Source: a virus
IMG/VR virus record: IMGVR_UViG_3300017948_000002
Coordinates: 1-48,960 of that record
DNA length: 48,960 nucleotides
Strand: one strand, 5' to 3'
Shown here: positions 8,193-17,546 of the stretch, one piece after another
Layout of the letters: each line of letters starts with the position of its first letter
How positions within the stretch are numbered: position 1 is the stretch's first letter
Made by a program: the position numbers and the translations under genes
Notes under the pieces: model-generated
What the model was told of the DNA's origin: nothing
What the model saw: only the letters and a program-made list of their open reading frames with translations
The model's database searches: none

Positions 8193-9149
8193 TTATGGCC
8201 CCTGCGTTCCCCAGACCCCTTGCCACCTTGTCGCGCCTGCTGACATACGAAGTCTTGTCTTTTGCTTAATCGCATCCGTATCAAAATCATCATCGAAATC
8301 AGTTTCTGGCCGAATACGATGAAATACCTTCAACGAATGGTCAATCTTCTCGGCTACCAAGAACCAAGCAGATGGACTGTTAAGCCAAGGAACTTCAATG
8401 TTCTTGTAATCTTCAGGCAACAAAGAGTTAATCGTATTGTCCGCTACGTAAGGCTTACCAGTAGAACCCAGAATCTCACGTACCAAGAAACGAAGTTCAG
8501 GAGGTGTAATCAGATTAACCCACTTCAAACGAATCGGGAAGCCGGTATTATCAATCATACGAGCTGCATGATTGGTAGCAAGCTGAAGTCCCGCTACGCT
8601 AAAGTCTACATCAACCGCCGGACGATTAGGATACGTACCAGGAGCACTAATCACACCGGCTACACCAGGTGCAATCTGAGTAGCCTGTGCGCCCCAGAGC
8701 AGATTATGCTGATTGTAGAACAAAGGATTACCGTCAACAGTAGTTACGGCTGAGGTAAATCCTTGGTTAAGCACATTCCACGCAATCATTTCTTCTGTGA
8801 AAGCAGCAGCACGCGCCAGCAATCCTGGACCTTTCTTTACAAGCCCATACTTATCATCTTCCCACAGTTCTTTGGAAGTTCTAATTCCAAGACTGTAAGT
8901 AAGATGAATATACCGTTTCGACCCACCTTGCTTCATTTCTGTGTAAGATGTGCTAGCATCTTCCGGTTTCTCTAACAAATTCTGAACACCAGCCATTTCA
9001 AGTTCTTGCTCGTATTCAGAATCAGATGTTTCTTCGTTGAATACCATCGGATAATCCGACTTCTTCAACTGGGCATCAAGGCTATCGAAGTATATCTTCT
9101 TAAGCCCCGACTGCATCAACTGCGGAAATTTCGCTCTTACTTGAGGCAT
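8193..9149 (-). CDS. Major capsid protein, Mu gpT-like HK97 fold (318 aa)
   Basis: The N-terminal region (MPQVRAKFPQLMQSGLKKIY) and the acidic stretch around residues 38-65 are followed by the E-loop-type and A-domain segments. Features shared with Mu-type gpT heads are ELWEDDKYGL, the DGNPLFYNQHN segment near residue 140, LITPPELRFLVREIL, and SAWFLVAEK near the C-terminus, ending in a basic/aromatic TRWQGVWGTQGP. Length is close to that family's norm. It follows a decoration-type gene and a scaffold candidate, the usual capsid cassette order. Confidence 0.8.
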   Translation of the reverse strand: MPQVRAKFPQLMQSGLKKIYFDSLDAQLKKSDYPMVFNEETSDSEYEQELEMAGVQNLLEKPEDASTSYTEMKQGGSKRYIHLTYSLGIRTSKELWEDDKYGLVKKGPGLLARAAAFTEEMIAWNVLNQGFTSAVTTVDGNPLFYNQHNLLWGAQATQIAPGVAGVISAPGTYPNRPAVDVDFSVAGLQLATNHAARMIDNTGFPIRLKWVNLITPPELRFLVREILGSTGKPYVADNTINSLLPEDYKNIEVPWLNSPSAWFLVAEKIDHSLKVFHRIRPETDFDDDFDTDAIKQKTRLRMSAGATRWQGVWGTQGP

Positions 9150-9168
9150 ATAAAAGAATCTCCTTCGA

Positions 9169-9798
9169 TTAAGCCACTTGAACAGCGGCGGTTAGAAACA
9201 CAAAGTTAACTGGTGCATTGACGTAACCAAGAGGACCAGCAGGGAGTCCTACAATCTGAACAATCGCAGAACCACCAGTCTTGTTCTTATCAACATACCA
9301 GAAACCGTTAGCATCTTTGGTCATACCATAAGTAAGACCGAGACTCGCCTGCACCGGAGTGTAGTCCGCTGCTACTAAACCGTTGCTGTTATCAAACAAG
9401 GCTTGGAAAATATTATCTTGATTCGGCTCCATATACAGAGTACGACCATCTGAAATAGGAGTACCGAGTGCAATATTAAAAGCCAAAGGCTCATTAGGTA
9501 CTGAACCATATGTCTGAATAGCCCCAGGACCTGTAATCTGACCAAAATACGGAGTAGGTGCTCCAAGTCCAGCAGATCCTAGGTTAAGCCCAAATGACTC
9601 AGACACACCTAGAATACCCGCTGTAGTTGTAACTCCATCCCACTGTTGAACAAAGCCAGAACCATTAAGTTGTACAGGCGATCCAAATTGAAACGTCTGC
9701 GAGGCTGCCTCAGGCTGCGAGCTGGTATATGGCGTGGTACCCGCCTTCTCCAGCACTTGCAGTATGGGCACATGCGTAGTAAGATTCGCTCCGGCCAT
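9169..9798 (-). CDS. Probable head decoration protein (209 aa)
   Basis: A Gly/Pro/Ala/Thr-rich, beta-type protein with few charged residues, containing FQFGSPVQLNGSGFVQQWDG early and APVNFVFLTAAVQVA at its end. Its place directly upstream of the major capsid gene and its composition match phage head-stabilising (gpD-like) proteins. About 50 bases without a gene separate it from the preceding 218-aa gene; these bases are A/T-rich and contain no clear promoter consensus. Confidence 0.65.
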   Translation of the reverse strand: MAGANLTTHVPILQVLEKAGTTPYTSSQPEAASQTFQFGSPVQLNGSGFVQQWDGVTTTAGILGVSESFGLNLGSAGLGAPTPYFGQITGPGAIQTYGSVPNEPLAFNIALGTPISDGRTLYMEPNQDNIFQALFDNSNGLVAADYTPVQASLGLTYGMTKDANGFWYVDKNKTGGSAIVQIVGLPAGPLGYVNAPVNFVFLTAAVQVA

Positions 9799-9848
9799 AC
9801 ACCAATTCCTCTCTTAGTTATACGTTCGTTATTGTTTTATCCCTGTGT

Positions 9849-10505
9849 CTAATAGAGTGAAAAACCTGGTTCAAGTATAGGTTCGTCTGAAGTTAGATCA
9901 AACGTGCCTTTCAGACGTTGTTGTGGAATTTTATTAGTGTTTTTAAGTTGACGCTGTGAGATGTCGAGTGCCTTACGACGCTTACCATACAAAATACGTT
10001 TATGCACTCGCATAGCAATAACGTCAACGTAAATGTAAAGATCTTCACTGTCAAACCTGAGGGGTAACTTAAAATGTGGATCGATGTGTTCTGGCTTAAT
10101 ACACTCATAACCCTCAGCTAAAAGTTGCCCAAGCCTACGTTGATCCTTAGATGACCATACAACTTCATACGCCTGATCTTTAAGTTTAAGATTCATGTAA
10201 TCAGGCACGTCATGTTCAATTACAGGAATGTAAATATCTTGTCTGTAAGCATCCTGCTCTGAGATCTTAGTCCAATCAGGCTCTTTGGGTTTAGAAGCCT
10301 CGGCGCGAGCTTTCTTTCTCTCCTCTAAAATACGGTCAATCTCATTTTCAAGAGCTTCAACCGTTACTCCAGCCTTTAAAATACTCTCAGCAACACTACG
10401 AGTAGGTGTCACAGGTTGAGCAGGAGTTACGGGATTGGGATCAGGAGCCTGCACTGTTGGCTTCTCCACCGCGTTTACAAAAGGTGTATGTTTAATCTCA
10501 GGCAT
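9849..10505 (-). CDS. Protein of the capsid-assembly cluster, unknown function (218 aa)
   Basis: Residues 1-40 are Pro/Thr-rich (PNPVTPAQPVTPTRS) and probably disordered, followed by a charged helix (residues 45-75) and a mixed alpha/beta domain containing LAEGYECIKPEHIDPHFKLP. It starts with a one-base stop/start overlap (TAATG) with the scaffold candidate. Possible accessory scaffold or head protein; no family was recognised. Confidence 0.7.
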   Translation of the reverse strand: MPEIKHTPFVNAVEKPTVQAPDPNPVTPAQPVTPTRSVAESILKAGVTVEALENEIDRILEERKKARAEASKPKEPDWTKISEQDAYRQDIYIPVIEHDVPDYMNLKLKDQAYEVVWSSKDQRRLGQLLAEGYECIKPEHIDPHFKLPLRFDSEDLYIYVDVIAMRVHKRILYGKRRKALDISQRQLKNTNKIPQQRLKGTFDLTSDEPILEPGFSLY

Positions 10506-11242
10506 TATACGTAACCAATCCCTTCTGCATCAAGCATCTTGCGATATTCACCTGGTTTAAAGCCAAGAAGTTTTGCTGCTTTAGCAATATCATCTTTCTG
10601 GCCTAGAGAATCAAATGGAACTTCAGAATCTCCTGTACCAGTTCCAGAACCTGCACTCCCGCTGCTTGTTCCACGTGAACCACCGTCGGAAGATGCAAAA
10701 CGATTCTTCAACTTGCCTTGTACAATCTCATCAATGTGATTACCAACAATGGTCTTGTAGCAATTCTCAACTACAGACCGATCATTGCGATTCTTAAGTG
10801 GTTGACCCTCAATTAATTTGTCAACCTCTTTCTTAATATCACCATGATAATACGGAAAGTCCTTTTCACTCTCAAAGACCTCACGCTTAATATTATCAGC
10901 ACGTAGAGTAAGAAGTGCAATATTGGTATCACGTGTGGCATTCTGAACCGCAATTTCAACACCACGTTTCGGATCAGTAATCATCAATTCATCAAGTTCA
11001 GCGTCAGTGGCTTCTTGACTTTTAGCAGCAGCCGCCGCTGCTTGTTTCTTCTTTGCTTCTTCACGTTCACTCTTAAACATCGTAATAAACTCATCAACAG
11101 AATCAAGCTTTGAGAGTTTCTTATTTACTTCTTCAAGTTTGCTAGCAGCCCCTGCTCCTGCTTCAATTTGTTTCTTCAGCTCATCAGGAAACTCAATCTC
11201 ACCTGATTCTGATTCTGGCTTCTTCATCCAGGGTAGTTTCAT
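10505..11242 (-). CDS. Probable scaffolding protein (245 aa)
   Basis: A highly charged, helix-rich protein. Residues 20-75 are coiled-coil-like with Lys, Glu and Ala (KLEEVNKKLSKLDSVDEFI; poly-Ala near residue 68), and a Gly/Ser/Thr linker (about residues 188-205) separates a C-terminal domain with AAKLLGFKPGEYRKMLDAEG. A coiled-coil protein with a flexible linker and a small C-terminal domain, coded between portal and capsid, is the usual description of a phage scaffold. No protease was found nearby. Confidence 0.65.
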   Translation of the reverse strand: MKLPWMKKPESESGEIEFPDELKKQIEAGAGAASKLEEVNKKLSKLDSVDEFITMFKSEREEAKKKQAAAAAAKSQEATDAELDELMITDPKRGVEIAVQNATRDTNIALLTLRADNIKREVFESEKDFPYYHGDIKKEVDKLIEGQPLKNRNDRSVVENCYKTIVGNHIDEIVQGKLKNRFASSDGGSRGTSSGSAGSGTGTGDSEVPFDSLGQKDDIAKAAKLLGFKPGEYRKMLDAEGIGYV

Positions 11243-11577
11243 TGATTACCTCCTGCATCATGCATTCCAGTAGCTTCATTTGCTGCTTGCATTCTAGCTA
11301 CTGTTCTTTGCTTTTCTTCTATTTGTTGCCTAGTGGTTTTAATAACCTCTGGCAAATCAATAAGCGTTGATGTAATATTGAGTTGCATCTTGAGCATCGC
11401 CGCTGATGCTTTTACATCCTCGCTTGATTTAGTTATATCCATAACTCTAACTTGTGTAATAGCCTCTTCTTTAAGGCTCTTGAGGAGACATAATACTGGT
11501 TGGAACTGCTCCTCCTCCCACAGATCCTTGAGGGACTCCTGATACGGCAGAAGGTCTGCCACTGTTTTGATTTCCAT
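11239..11577 (-). CDS. Small helical protein overlapping the portal gene (112 aa)
   Basis: The ATG at 11577 has a strong Shine-Dalgarno (AAGGAG, six to seven bases before it), which supports this start even though it lies 107 bases inside the portal gene in a different frame. The protein is almost entirely helical and charged, with a predicted coiled coil in residues 75-100 (TTRQQIEEKQRTVARMQAAN). It overlaps the start of the scaffold candidate by four bases. It could be an assembly chaperone or portal-associated factor. Confidence 0.7.
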   Translation of the reverse strand: MEIKTVADLLPYQESLKDLWEEEQFQPVLCLLKSLKEEAITQVRVMDITKSSEDVKASAAMLKMQLNITSTLIDLPEVIKTTRQQIEEKQRTVARMQAANEATGMHDAGGNQ

Positions 11578-13420
11578 TCCCCACTCCTTGTGTTAGTTGT
11601 TGCATTGCTTGATCAACAATAGCTGAAACACTAGGTATTAGTGTTTCAGTATTATCCTTATTAAAGGCTCGTAAAAGCCCAATCATTAAAGCTCTACCAG
11701 CTACTAAAGTATCGAGATAATACTTCTTCATATCAGGCGGTATATTTGGGGTGTTAATTGCCTGAAGAATTTGAGCCTGCTGTTGATAAAAACGATCGAG
11801 CCGATCTGATAATAGAATGTCATTCTGTCTATCTAATTCTTTATTCATCGACGCCGAAGCTGGACGGAGACGAAGACCTAAAGTTCCTTCTTTGTATAAC
11901 TCAAGAGCCTTTTTTAATTGGTCAGCGTTCGTACCATACTTCTTCAGCCTATCTCCAATACCAAAATTGGAATACATTGTAAGAAACTTAAGCCCCAACT
12001 TAACATGTGCCGCACGCATATCACCAGTACGAAGATTATTTCTATTGTTAGCCTGATTCATCACCATTGATGTACCAGCAGCGCTGTAAATTCCACGCTT
12101 GGGATTAACAATCCCACCACCAGTTCCACCAATCGCCGGATCTACTCCAACACGCTCTTTAGCTACCGCCATGTGAAATTGATCGGGCCCATCGGAATAA
12201 CCTATATCAGCGCCAACTTGAATATGTTCAACTTCATCCTTGCGAGCGGGTATTCCGACTCCTGGAAATACATCAAGAATGGATGTCAACTTACTCTCAG
12301 GGTCAATCCTCCACGCACCAAGCATAGCATAGTTGCGATTATTAGTACGCCAGTTATTATTGTTAGAAAGTTCAGTCTGTGCAATGCGAAGCATCTCAGC
12401 AAAACCCTTACCAAGATAACTCTCATCATCATATGCAAGTTTCATATCTTGGTAAGGTAACATATTCTTTGGATAATTATTAAAAGTTATCCAGAGAACT
12501 CGATCGCTGCGTTTGTGGTAGCGAGCTTTAAACGCATACTCATCGCCACTCAGACGGTACTTAAACTCAAGGTTATAAATATTCCACCGTGCCGCACCTG
12601 TATCAATCCCACCGTTATCAATATCAAACGCTTGATTAATCTCACGCTCCATCTCAGTTTCTTGAATAGCATCAGGTTGAGAGAGCAGATAATCAATATC
12701 GGATTGCTTGTAATACGGTGACTGACTTCTAAGATCTTGTAATGCCCACATATCAATAGGCTCTATGTGGCCACACAGCTTCATATTCTCAAGCTTCGGA
12801 ATCGATGGGTCAAATATAAAACGATTCAGCGGTAACAGTTCTGGTGAAGGACCATCCTTTATAGTACGAAGACTCTTCTTGCCTACCGGTGGATCGTTAT
12901 CTTCCATACCACCACCAGTATAAACATATTCTACCTGTTGCTTAAAGTCATACGGTGTATAAATAATACCAGTCCCGTATTTAATCGCTGAATGATCCGC
13001 AGACTGCTCAACTCTATATAAATCAAGTTCATCCGGATCATACGCCATATCCATCAAAAATGTTTGAATAATTTGCTTGAGTGCCTCACCATCTTTCGAT
13101 GCCAAATCGCCAGATATAGTAGCACCCCAAAGAGGATCGTACATCCAAATCCCGCCCATGATTCGGGCCAGAAGTTCGTCACTATAAGTGCCAATGATAG
13201 GAATAACAAGGTTAGCAGCTCCAGGCCAAGGCCAATCAACGTCTTTGTTCTTTGGGCGAGCATTGTATAACCTCACTAACTCCGGCAACTTTTCTGTTCT
13301 AAACTGAGACAATCGCCGATCAAGATGAGCAACTTTATCACGAATGAAGGTACACAATTCCTCATAGTGATCTTTACCTATAAGTTTCTCAGTAACTTCA
13401 ATCGGCGGTGTGTATGGCAT
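11471..13420 (-). CDS. Portal protein (649 aa)
   Basis: Contains the segment DWPWPGAANLVIPIIG (about residues 61-76), typical of large portal proteins of podovirus-type heads, then NRFIFDPSIPKLENMKLCGH (about 200-219) in the clip/stem-preceding region and a helical C-terminal half. Residues 460-500 include long amphipathic helices and the extreme C-terminus is Gln/Gly/Ser-rich and disordered. The order terminase, holin-like, portal, scaffold, capsid agrees. Length matches P22-like portals rather than shorter lambda-type ones. Confidence 0.8.
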   Translation of the reverse strand: MPYTPPIEVTEKLIGKDHYEELCTFIRDKVAHLDRRLSQFRTEKLPELVRLYNARPKNKDVDWPWPGAANLVIPIIGTYSDELLARIMGGIWMYDPLWGATISGDLASKDGEALKQIIQTFLMDMAYDPDELDLYRVEQSADHSAIKYGTGIIYTPYDFKQQVEYVYTGGGMEDNDPPVGKKSLRTIKDGPSPELLPLNRFIFDPSIPKLENMKLCGHIEPIDMWALQDLRSQSPYYKQSDIDYLLSQPDAIQETEMEREINQAFDIDNGGIDTGAARWNIYNLEFKYRLSGDEYAFKARYHKRSDRVLWITFNNYPKNMLPYQDMKLAYDDESYLGKGFAEMLRIAQTELSNNNNWRTNNRNYAMLGAWRIDPESKLTSILDVFPGVGIPARKDEVEHIQVGADIGYSDGPDQFHMAVAKERVGVDPAIGGTGGGIVNPKRGIYSAAGTSMVMNQANNRNNLRTGDMRAAHVKLGLKFLTMYSNFGIGDRLKKYGTNADQLKKALELYKEGTLGLRLRPASASMNKELDRQNDILLSDRLDRFYQQQAQILQAINTPNIPPDMKKYYLDTLVAGRALMIGLLRAFNKDNTETLIPSVSAIVDQAMQQLTQGVGNGNQNSGRPSAVSGVPQGSVGGGAVPTSIMSPQEP

Positions 13421-13429
13421 TATTCACCC

Positions 13430-13690
13430 TTAAAAATGTAAATGATTACTAATAATATCCCCAAGCATAGTAAACAGCGCAGCTATTAGAAGCCATTTTA
13501 ACGTATCAGTGTTCTTTACAAATTTCTCCACAGCAGTTTCAAGCCTATCAAGTCGCAGAGTCACCGGCGGATCTTCTTTTCCACGACCAAAATACATATC
13601 AATTTCCATCTTTTCGACTTTAGCTTCCACGGTATCCATTCTTTCGTTACACTCCTTGTTTGTAGGATATTTGTTATCGTATGTTGTCAT
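13430..13690 (-). CDS. Small coiled-coil/TM protein, holin-like (86 aa)
   Basis: Residues 15-60 form a charged coiled coil (ERMDTVEAKVEKMEID; RLDRLETAVEKFV); residues 65-80 are a single hydrophobic segment (WLLIAALFTMLGDII). An N-terminal coiled coil with one C-terminal membrane helix is the architecture of XhlA-type holin partners and some phage spanin or holin accessory proteins. It lies between terminase and portal genes. A lysis role is inferred; the lysin itself is far away at 28224-28649 on the other strand. Confidence 0.6.
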   Translation of the reverse strand: MTTYDNKYPTNKECNERMDTVEAKVEKMEIDMYFGRGKEDPPVTLRLDRLETAVEKFVKNTDTLKWLLIAALFTMLGDIISNHLHF

Positions 13691-13705
13691 TCTTGTCCCC
13701 AGATA

Positions 13706-15610
13706 CTAGGCAACGGCAGAAGCAATTCTTGCCCTGAAACTACTCATTTGTTTGTCCATAAACTCTCGTGTGTTATCTTCTGAGCGGGTGTCAAACTTCC
13801 AGAGCATTAAACCTTTACGATCTTTTACTAGTCCATACGAGATTACATCCAACAAATCAATAAGACCCTTACGTTGACCAAACGATTCAGCTTCTTCTTT
13901 AAACTCTACACAATTATTAACATCAAGCCAAAACTCATGACGTTCTACTACGGGAATAAAATTCTCAATCCGTTCCATTTTAGCATCCGCTTGCTGAGGA
14001 GTGAATAATGGAACTATTTGAATTGAAGCTAACTCTGGTCTGTCATGGGAATGTTCTTGTACAAATTGCTGTAGATGATACAATAGATATTTCTGCGCTC
14101 CAACTGCTTCGACATGGATCTTGGTAAGTTTCCATTTAATAGCGTAGAAGAAAATACGAGCTACAAACTCACCTATAGGACACGCCTTGGCCCATTGGTC
14201 AAGTAAATACACTCTACGGGGGTCAATAGAGACCCCCGTGACGGCTATAGCATGACGGCAACGTCCATTCTTTCCGACTTCTTTTCCTAAGTGTGAGCCA
14301 CCATGGTTTGGATCTACTACCATATAGCGAGCTAGATTACGAGGATACACGTCTTTTTCAGCATCACCTTGTGCTACATGATGACGAATTGCTATACGGT
14401 ATTGCTCCGGCGCCGCATTAGCGAACTCGAATAACCGGCCAGCTAAGTGAGCTGGAAGTTCCTTAGGGATTGAAAGTGCGCCGGTTACTTTCTCGAAGTT
14501 AAAGTATCTGAAGTCTCCCATGTTGAAACGCGACTTGCTTGGATCAATTGGGAAATTGAGGAATTGACAGGAGAAATGGTATGATCCAAGACGGCGCTTC
14601 CAGCGAAGAAGCTTTTCACGGGTGAAAGCTTCAGGAAAGATTGGTTCCCCAAATGGATGCAAGTCACAACAACCCCCGAGGGCAGAATGTGTGACAGGAA
14701 CGAAGTAGGGTTCTTCGACTCTAATATGTGAGTTGAGATCATCATGACTCCATCTATTACCAACCACTATCTCATCAAAGTCTCGTCCTGGGTTATCGGG
14801 ATTATTATCAGTCGCCCCAACAAGAACCTGATGGTAGTCGATAGTATCTTGCATAACAATCGACGATTTCCGTGCTTCACGGCCAACCAAGTCATCTTCA
14901 ATAACCACATCATAGTGGCGCGATTGGAGAGCCGCTCCAACACCGATGAAATCATACGTGCCTTCACCTTGACCAGCTCCTGCTGGTGTACGACGGTGGT
15001 GCATTGATTCTTTTGTCCACACGTTACGCTCAGTCGGCATAATCTCCGGAAAGAGATGCCTAAACAGAGTGTTGTTTTCGTAGTGATTACTAATACGAAC
15101 ACCTAGTTTAACGGCATTTGTGATTGTCTCTGACACGAGCAGGATTCTGATATCTTGAGAATGTGTTCTTCGCATCCATTCAATATAGAGATCAGAGTAT
15201 CCGGCATTACTAAACAGATCGCACTCTCGGTCTCCAAAAGGTAAAGCTCTCCAAAGTGGAAACCCTTCAGAATATATTGTGGATTTGAAGTGGTCACGAG
15301 GGATTTCAATTAGCTCCTTTAGACCATCTTTCATTGGAATGAGACACATTTGATAGTGGAGATTCTTTGCTTTATCAGGATTCTTAGAGAGACGATTCTT
15401 GCCCAGTACGATTGTAATAAAGTAGTACAGGTCCATCAAGGAATTCATTCTGTATATGTGACGCTTCTCTTGTGGATCTTTTACAATATCCGTCGGGATC
15501 AAATTGTATCCCAGAACGGTTGAACGAGGTACGAAAGTATCTCCAAGTTCTCCAACCTCAAGAGCACGAAGACCGTCTCGTAACCTCTGTTCAAACTCGC
15601 GCTGGCTCAT
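13706..15610 (-). CDS. terL: Terminase large subunit (ATPase-nuclease, 634 aa)
   Basis: Packages DNA into the prohead through the portal. ATPase motifs: a deviant Walker A, IPRDHFKST (about residues 103-111), Walker B YDVVIEDDL (233-241) and a coupling-type VVGNRWS (282-288). The RNase H-fold nuclease follows with MVVDPNHGG (Asp433), IHVEAVGAQ (Glu501) and DLLDVISYG (Asp588). These three acidic residues form the usual metal site. The length is usual for TerL. The start shares one base with the previous stop (TAATG). Confidence 0.93.
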   Translation of the reverse strand: MSQREFEQRLRDGLRALEVGELGDTFVPRSTVLGYNLIPTDIVKDPQEKRHIYRMNSLMDLYYFITIVLGKNRLSKNPDKAKNLHYQMCLIPMKDGLKELIEIPRDHFKSTIYSEGFPLWRALPFGDRECDLFSNAGYSDLYIEWMRRTHSQDIRILLVSETITNAVKLGVRISNHYENNTLFRHLFPEIMPTERNVWTKESMHHRRTPAGAGQGEGTYDFIGVGAALQSRHYDVVIEDDLVGREARKSSIVMQDTIDYHQVLVGATDNNPDNPGRDFDEIVVGNRWSHDDLNSHIRVEEPYFVPVTHSALGGCCDLHPFGEPIFPEAFTREKLLRWKRRLGSYHFSCQFLNFPIDPSKSRFNMGDFRYFNFEKVTGALSIPKELPAHLAGRLFEFANAAPEQYRIAIRHHVAQGDAEKDVYPRNLARYMVVDPNHGGSHLGKEVGKNGRCRHAIAVTGVSIDPRRVYLLDQWAKACPIGEFVARIFFYAIKWKLTKIHVEAVGAQKYLLYHLQQFVQEHSHDRPELASIQIVPLFTPQQADAKMERIENFIPVVERHEFWLDVNNCVEFKEEAESFGQRKGLIDLLDVISYGLVKDRKGLMLWKFDTRSEDNTREFMDKQMSSFRARIASAVA

Positions 15611-15945
15611 TAGACAGTAGGGGCTTTCGTATTAGCACCGATAGGAGTTAAACTAGGATTATTAACCGTAGCAATAAGTTCTGCTATCTCTTCTGCCATA
15701 CCGTTTATGATTGTAGAGGCTGGAATGAACAGAGGTTTCTTCAGACACTGAACGGTGAGAATGTTAGTGGCTGAATCGTACTTATAAGTGAACGTAAATG
15801 ATCCGTGTACAATCTCGCCAGCAGGTGCTGTATCAGTTTCAGTAATTGGATTCGGTGTTACGCCAGTGTCTTTTTGAATTTTTGTAGCAAACGCCGTATA
15901 CATTGCTGGAGTGAAGTGATTAAATGTTTGTAGCTGTAAAGCCAT
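15610..15945 (-). CDS. Hypothetical protein upstream of terminase (111 aa)
   Basis: Unrecognised. A small alpha/beta protein with a conserved-looking core HGSFTFTYKYDSATNILTV (about residues 48-66). Its stop overlaps the terminase start by one base, so expression is coupled. No transmembrane segment or metal motif is visible. Confidence 0.7.
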   Translation of the reverse strand: MALQLQTFNHFTPAMYTAFATKIQKDTGVTPNPITETDTAPAGEIVHGSFTFTYKYDSATNILTVQCLKKPLFIPASTIINGMAEEIAELIATVNNPSLTPIGANTKAPTV

Positions 15946-15957
15946 ATCGAAGTCTCC

Positions 15958-16395
15958 TTAGAGAAGAGTTTTTGTTGCTACCTGCGTTTGAACAGAAGGC
16001 GCTGAAGCCGGTGCGACGGGAGTTGTTACGGTTGCAGCACCAGGAAGATTCTGCAAAAGTTGAATAAATAATGAAACAATCGCTTGCTGTTGTGTGGTTT
16101 CAATTGTAGAACCACTTGCAGATTCATACTCAGCAAAAGCTGCCTGCGCATCTGCTATCACTAAAGCTGTCATCTGAGTCGTAGTTAAGCCTGTTGGAAC
16201 ATTTGCCGCAAGTCCTTGTGCTGCTGCGATAGACTTTTGAATTGAGGTTAACAACGGTGATACCGCTGGAAATGCAATTTCGGCAATCGAGAATCCAGTA
16301 GACTCAATCTCTTCTGCGGTCTTATTGGTGAAGAACCATTTAATACCTTCACCAACTTTATCAAGCACGTTAACAAATGAATTTGTAGTTGTCAT
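15958..16395 (-). CDS. Ala/Thr-rich small protein (145 aa)
   Basis: Residues 15-60 contain FFTNKTAEEIESTGFSIAE followed by a mildly hydrophobic stretch; the middle is helical (QMTALVIADAQAAFAEYES) and the C-terminus is Pro/Val/Thr-rich. It carries a good AGGAG ribosome site. Hydrophobicity is too low to call a transmembrane protein with confidence, so a holin role is only a possibility given the neighbouring terminase and holin-like genes. Confidence 0.65.
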   Translation of the reverse strand: MTTTNSFVNVLDKVGEGIKWFFTNKTAEEIESTGFSIAEIAFPAVSPLLTSIQKSIAAAQGLAANVPTGLTTTQMTALVIADAQAAFAEYESASGSTIETTQQQAIVSLFIQLLQNLPGAATVTTPVAPASAPSVQTQVATKTLL

Positions 16396-16410
16396 TGTCC
16401 TACTCCTTTG

Positions 16411-16824
16411 TTAAAGATTAACTACAGTCTTGTCGTACTCGTTCCAATCTACATTAAGTTCTGCTGCTACCAGTCGTTCAATTGAAGTAGCAAAGAAATG
16501 CTCCTTACGATAAGGAGCAAGTATATGATTCCCAGGCTCGTCGGTGTTACCTTCAGCCCGATGAGCCTCAAACATCTTGTCGAAAGCAGTTACATCTTCC
16601 TCACGAATACCACGTTTGTGGCAAAGATAAGCCTCAATCATCTCGTGAAGACCGACAAGAAACTCATAATCAGCATTCTTCATTTCTGACACAGCAATGT
16701 GAAGAACAGGCCCTTCAACTGGAGTGCCTCTTTGACCACCGCCACCTTCGGCGGTGAATTGCCAGTCTCCGACTGTCGGGTACCGCTGTTCTGAGTGTGC
16801 GATTGTATCAATATATATGTGCAT
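16411..16824 (-). CDS. Conserved phage protein with HExxE motif (137 aa)
   Basis: The centre carries LHEMIEAYLCHKRGI (about residues 60-74), a motif repeatedly seen in small phage proteins of unknown function, followed by FDKMFEAHR and a late HILAPYRKEHFFA. His-Glu-x-x-Glu together with later His residues could bind a metal, but the classical HExxH protease motif is absent. It precedes the terminase region in the late operon, beside the small-terminase candidate. No activity is claimed. Confidence 0.7.
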   Translation of the reverse strand: MHIYIDTIAHSEQRYPTVGDWQFTAEGGGGQRGTPVEGPVLHIAVSEMKNADYEFLVGLHEMIEAYLCHKRGIREEDVTAFDKMFEAHRAEGNTDEPGNHILAPYRKEHFFATSIERLVAAELNVDWNEYDKTVVNL

Positions 16825-16826
16825 GT

Positions 16827-17546
16827 TTACTGCTCCCTGGTCTCGACAGGCATCGCCGCGAGTGCATCAACCGTAAGACTTGTGTTTTGTTCAAGATCAG
16901 TCAATGCTTGTTGTTGAGCTTCAACTGAAAGTGTGGTGCCCTTTGCAAACAAGCCACTCGTCGCAATCACATCTTCTATTAACCCTTGTTGTGTGGATGG
17001 TTGTGCGTGATTCTTAATTGCCTGAATCACTCCACGTGAAGCCGCATCTGTCTGTTCGAAGTCAAACTTATCAACTGGTTTAACTTCGGTGCGAGATACC
17101 TTAGCAAATGTTCCCTCACGGTCCATGACTTCTAGAGCCACGGCGGTTTTGTGTTTCTTATCGGCGATTGTGAGAGCGGGTTCTTGTAGAGTGTTTGCAA
17201 GATGCTGAAGCGCCGGTGGAAGTAACTGTGTGAGCATCTCTCTGCGCTGAGATGCTATCTGTGCGAGAGCTCCTTCATGATCGACTATGATTCCATGGGT
17301 GATCTTGATTCTAGCGGCGAGATAATCCGGTTGCCGCTTGTACCACATGAAACGATTCACGCTGATTCCGGCCATTGCAGCTATGGCAGCAGCTGTAAAT
17401 TGAGCGTTTTCGAGACGAATCAAAGTCTCGATCATTTTATTCTTCTTAAAGGATGTACCTTTACCGGGACGTGAACCAATCTTAGTGTTTGTGGCTGGTG
17501 CGTAGGAGCCACCATAGTGAAGATGAGATGTAGGTGTAGTTGTCAT
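16827..17546 (-). CDS. Candidate small terminase / HTH DNA-binding protein (239 aa)
   Basis: Residues 40-75 form a helix-turn-helix (FTAAAIAAMAGISVNRF) followed by a WYKRQPDYLAARI helix, a pattern common in phage terminase small subunits of the HTH type. The remainder is helical. It begins right after a TAG stop of the leader gene and lies four genes upstream of TerL in the same transcript. The N-terminus has a basic Gly/Lys-rich segment (SRPGKGTSFKKNK). A DNA-recognition role in packaging is likely but not proven by sequence alone. Confidence 0.65.
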   Translation of the reverse strand: MTTTPTSHLHYGGSYAPATNTKIGSRPGKGTSFKKNKMIETLIRLENAQFTAAAIAAMAGISVNRFMWYKRQPDYLAARIKITHGIIVDHEGALAQIASQRREMLTQLLPPALQHLANTLQEPALTIADKKHKTAVALEVMDREGTFAKVSRTEVKPVDKFDFEQTDAASRGVIQAIKNHAQPSTQQGLIEDVIATSGLFAKGTTLSVEAQQQALTDLEQNTSLTVDALAAMPVETREQ

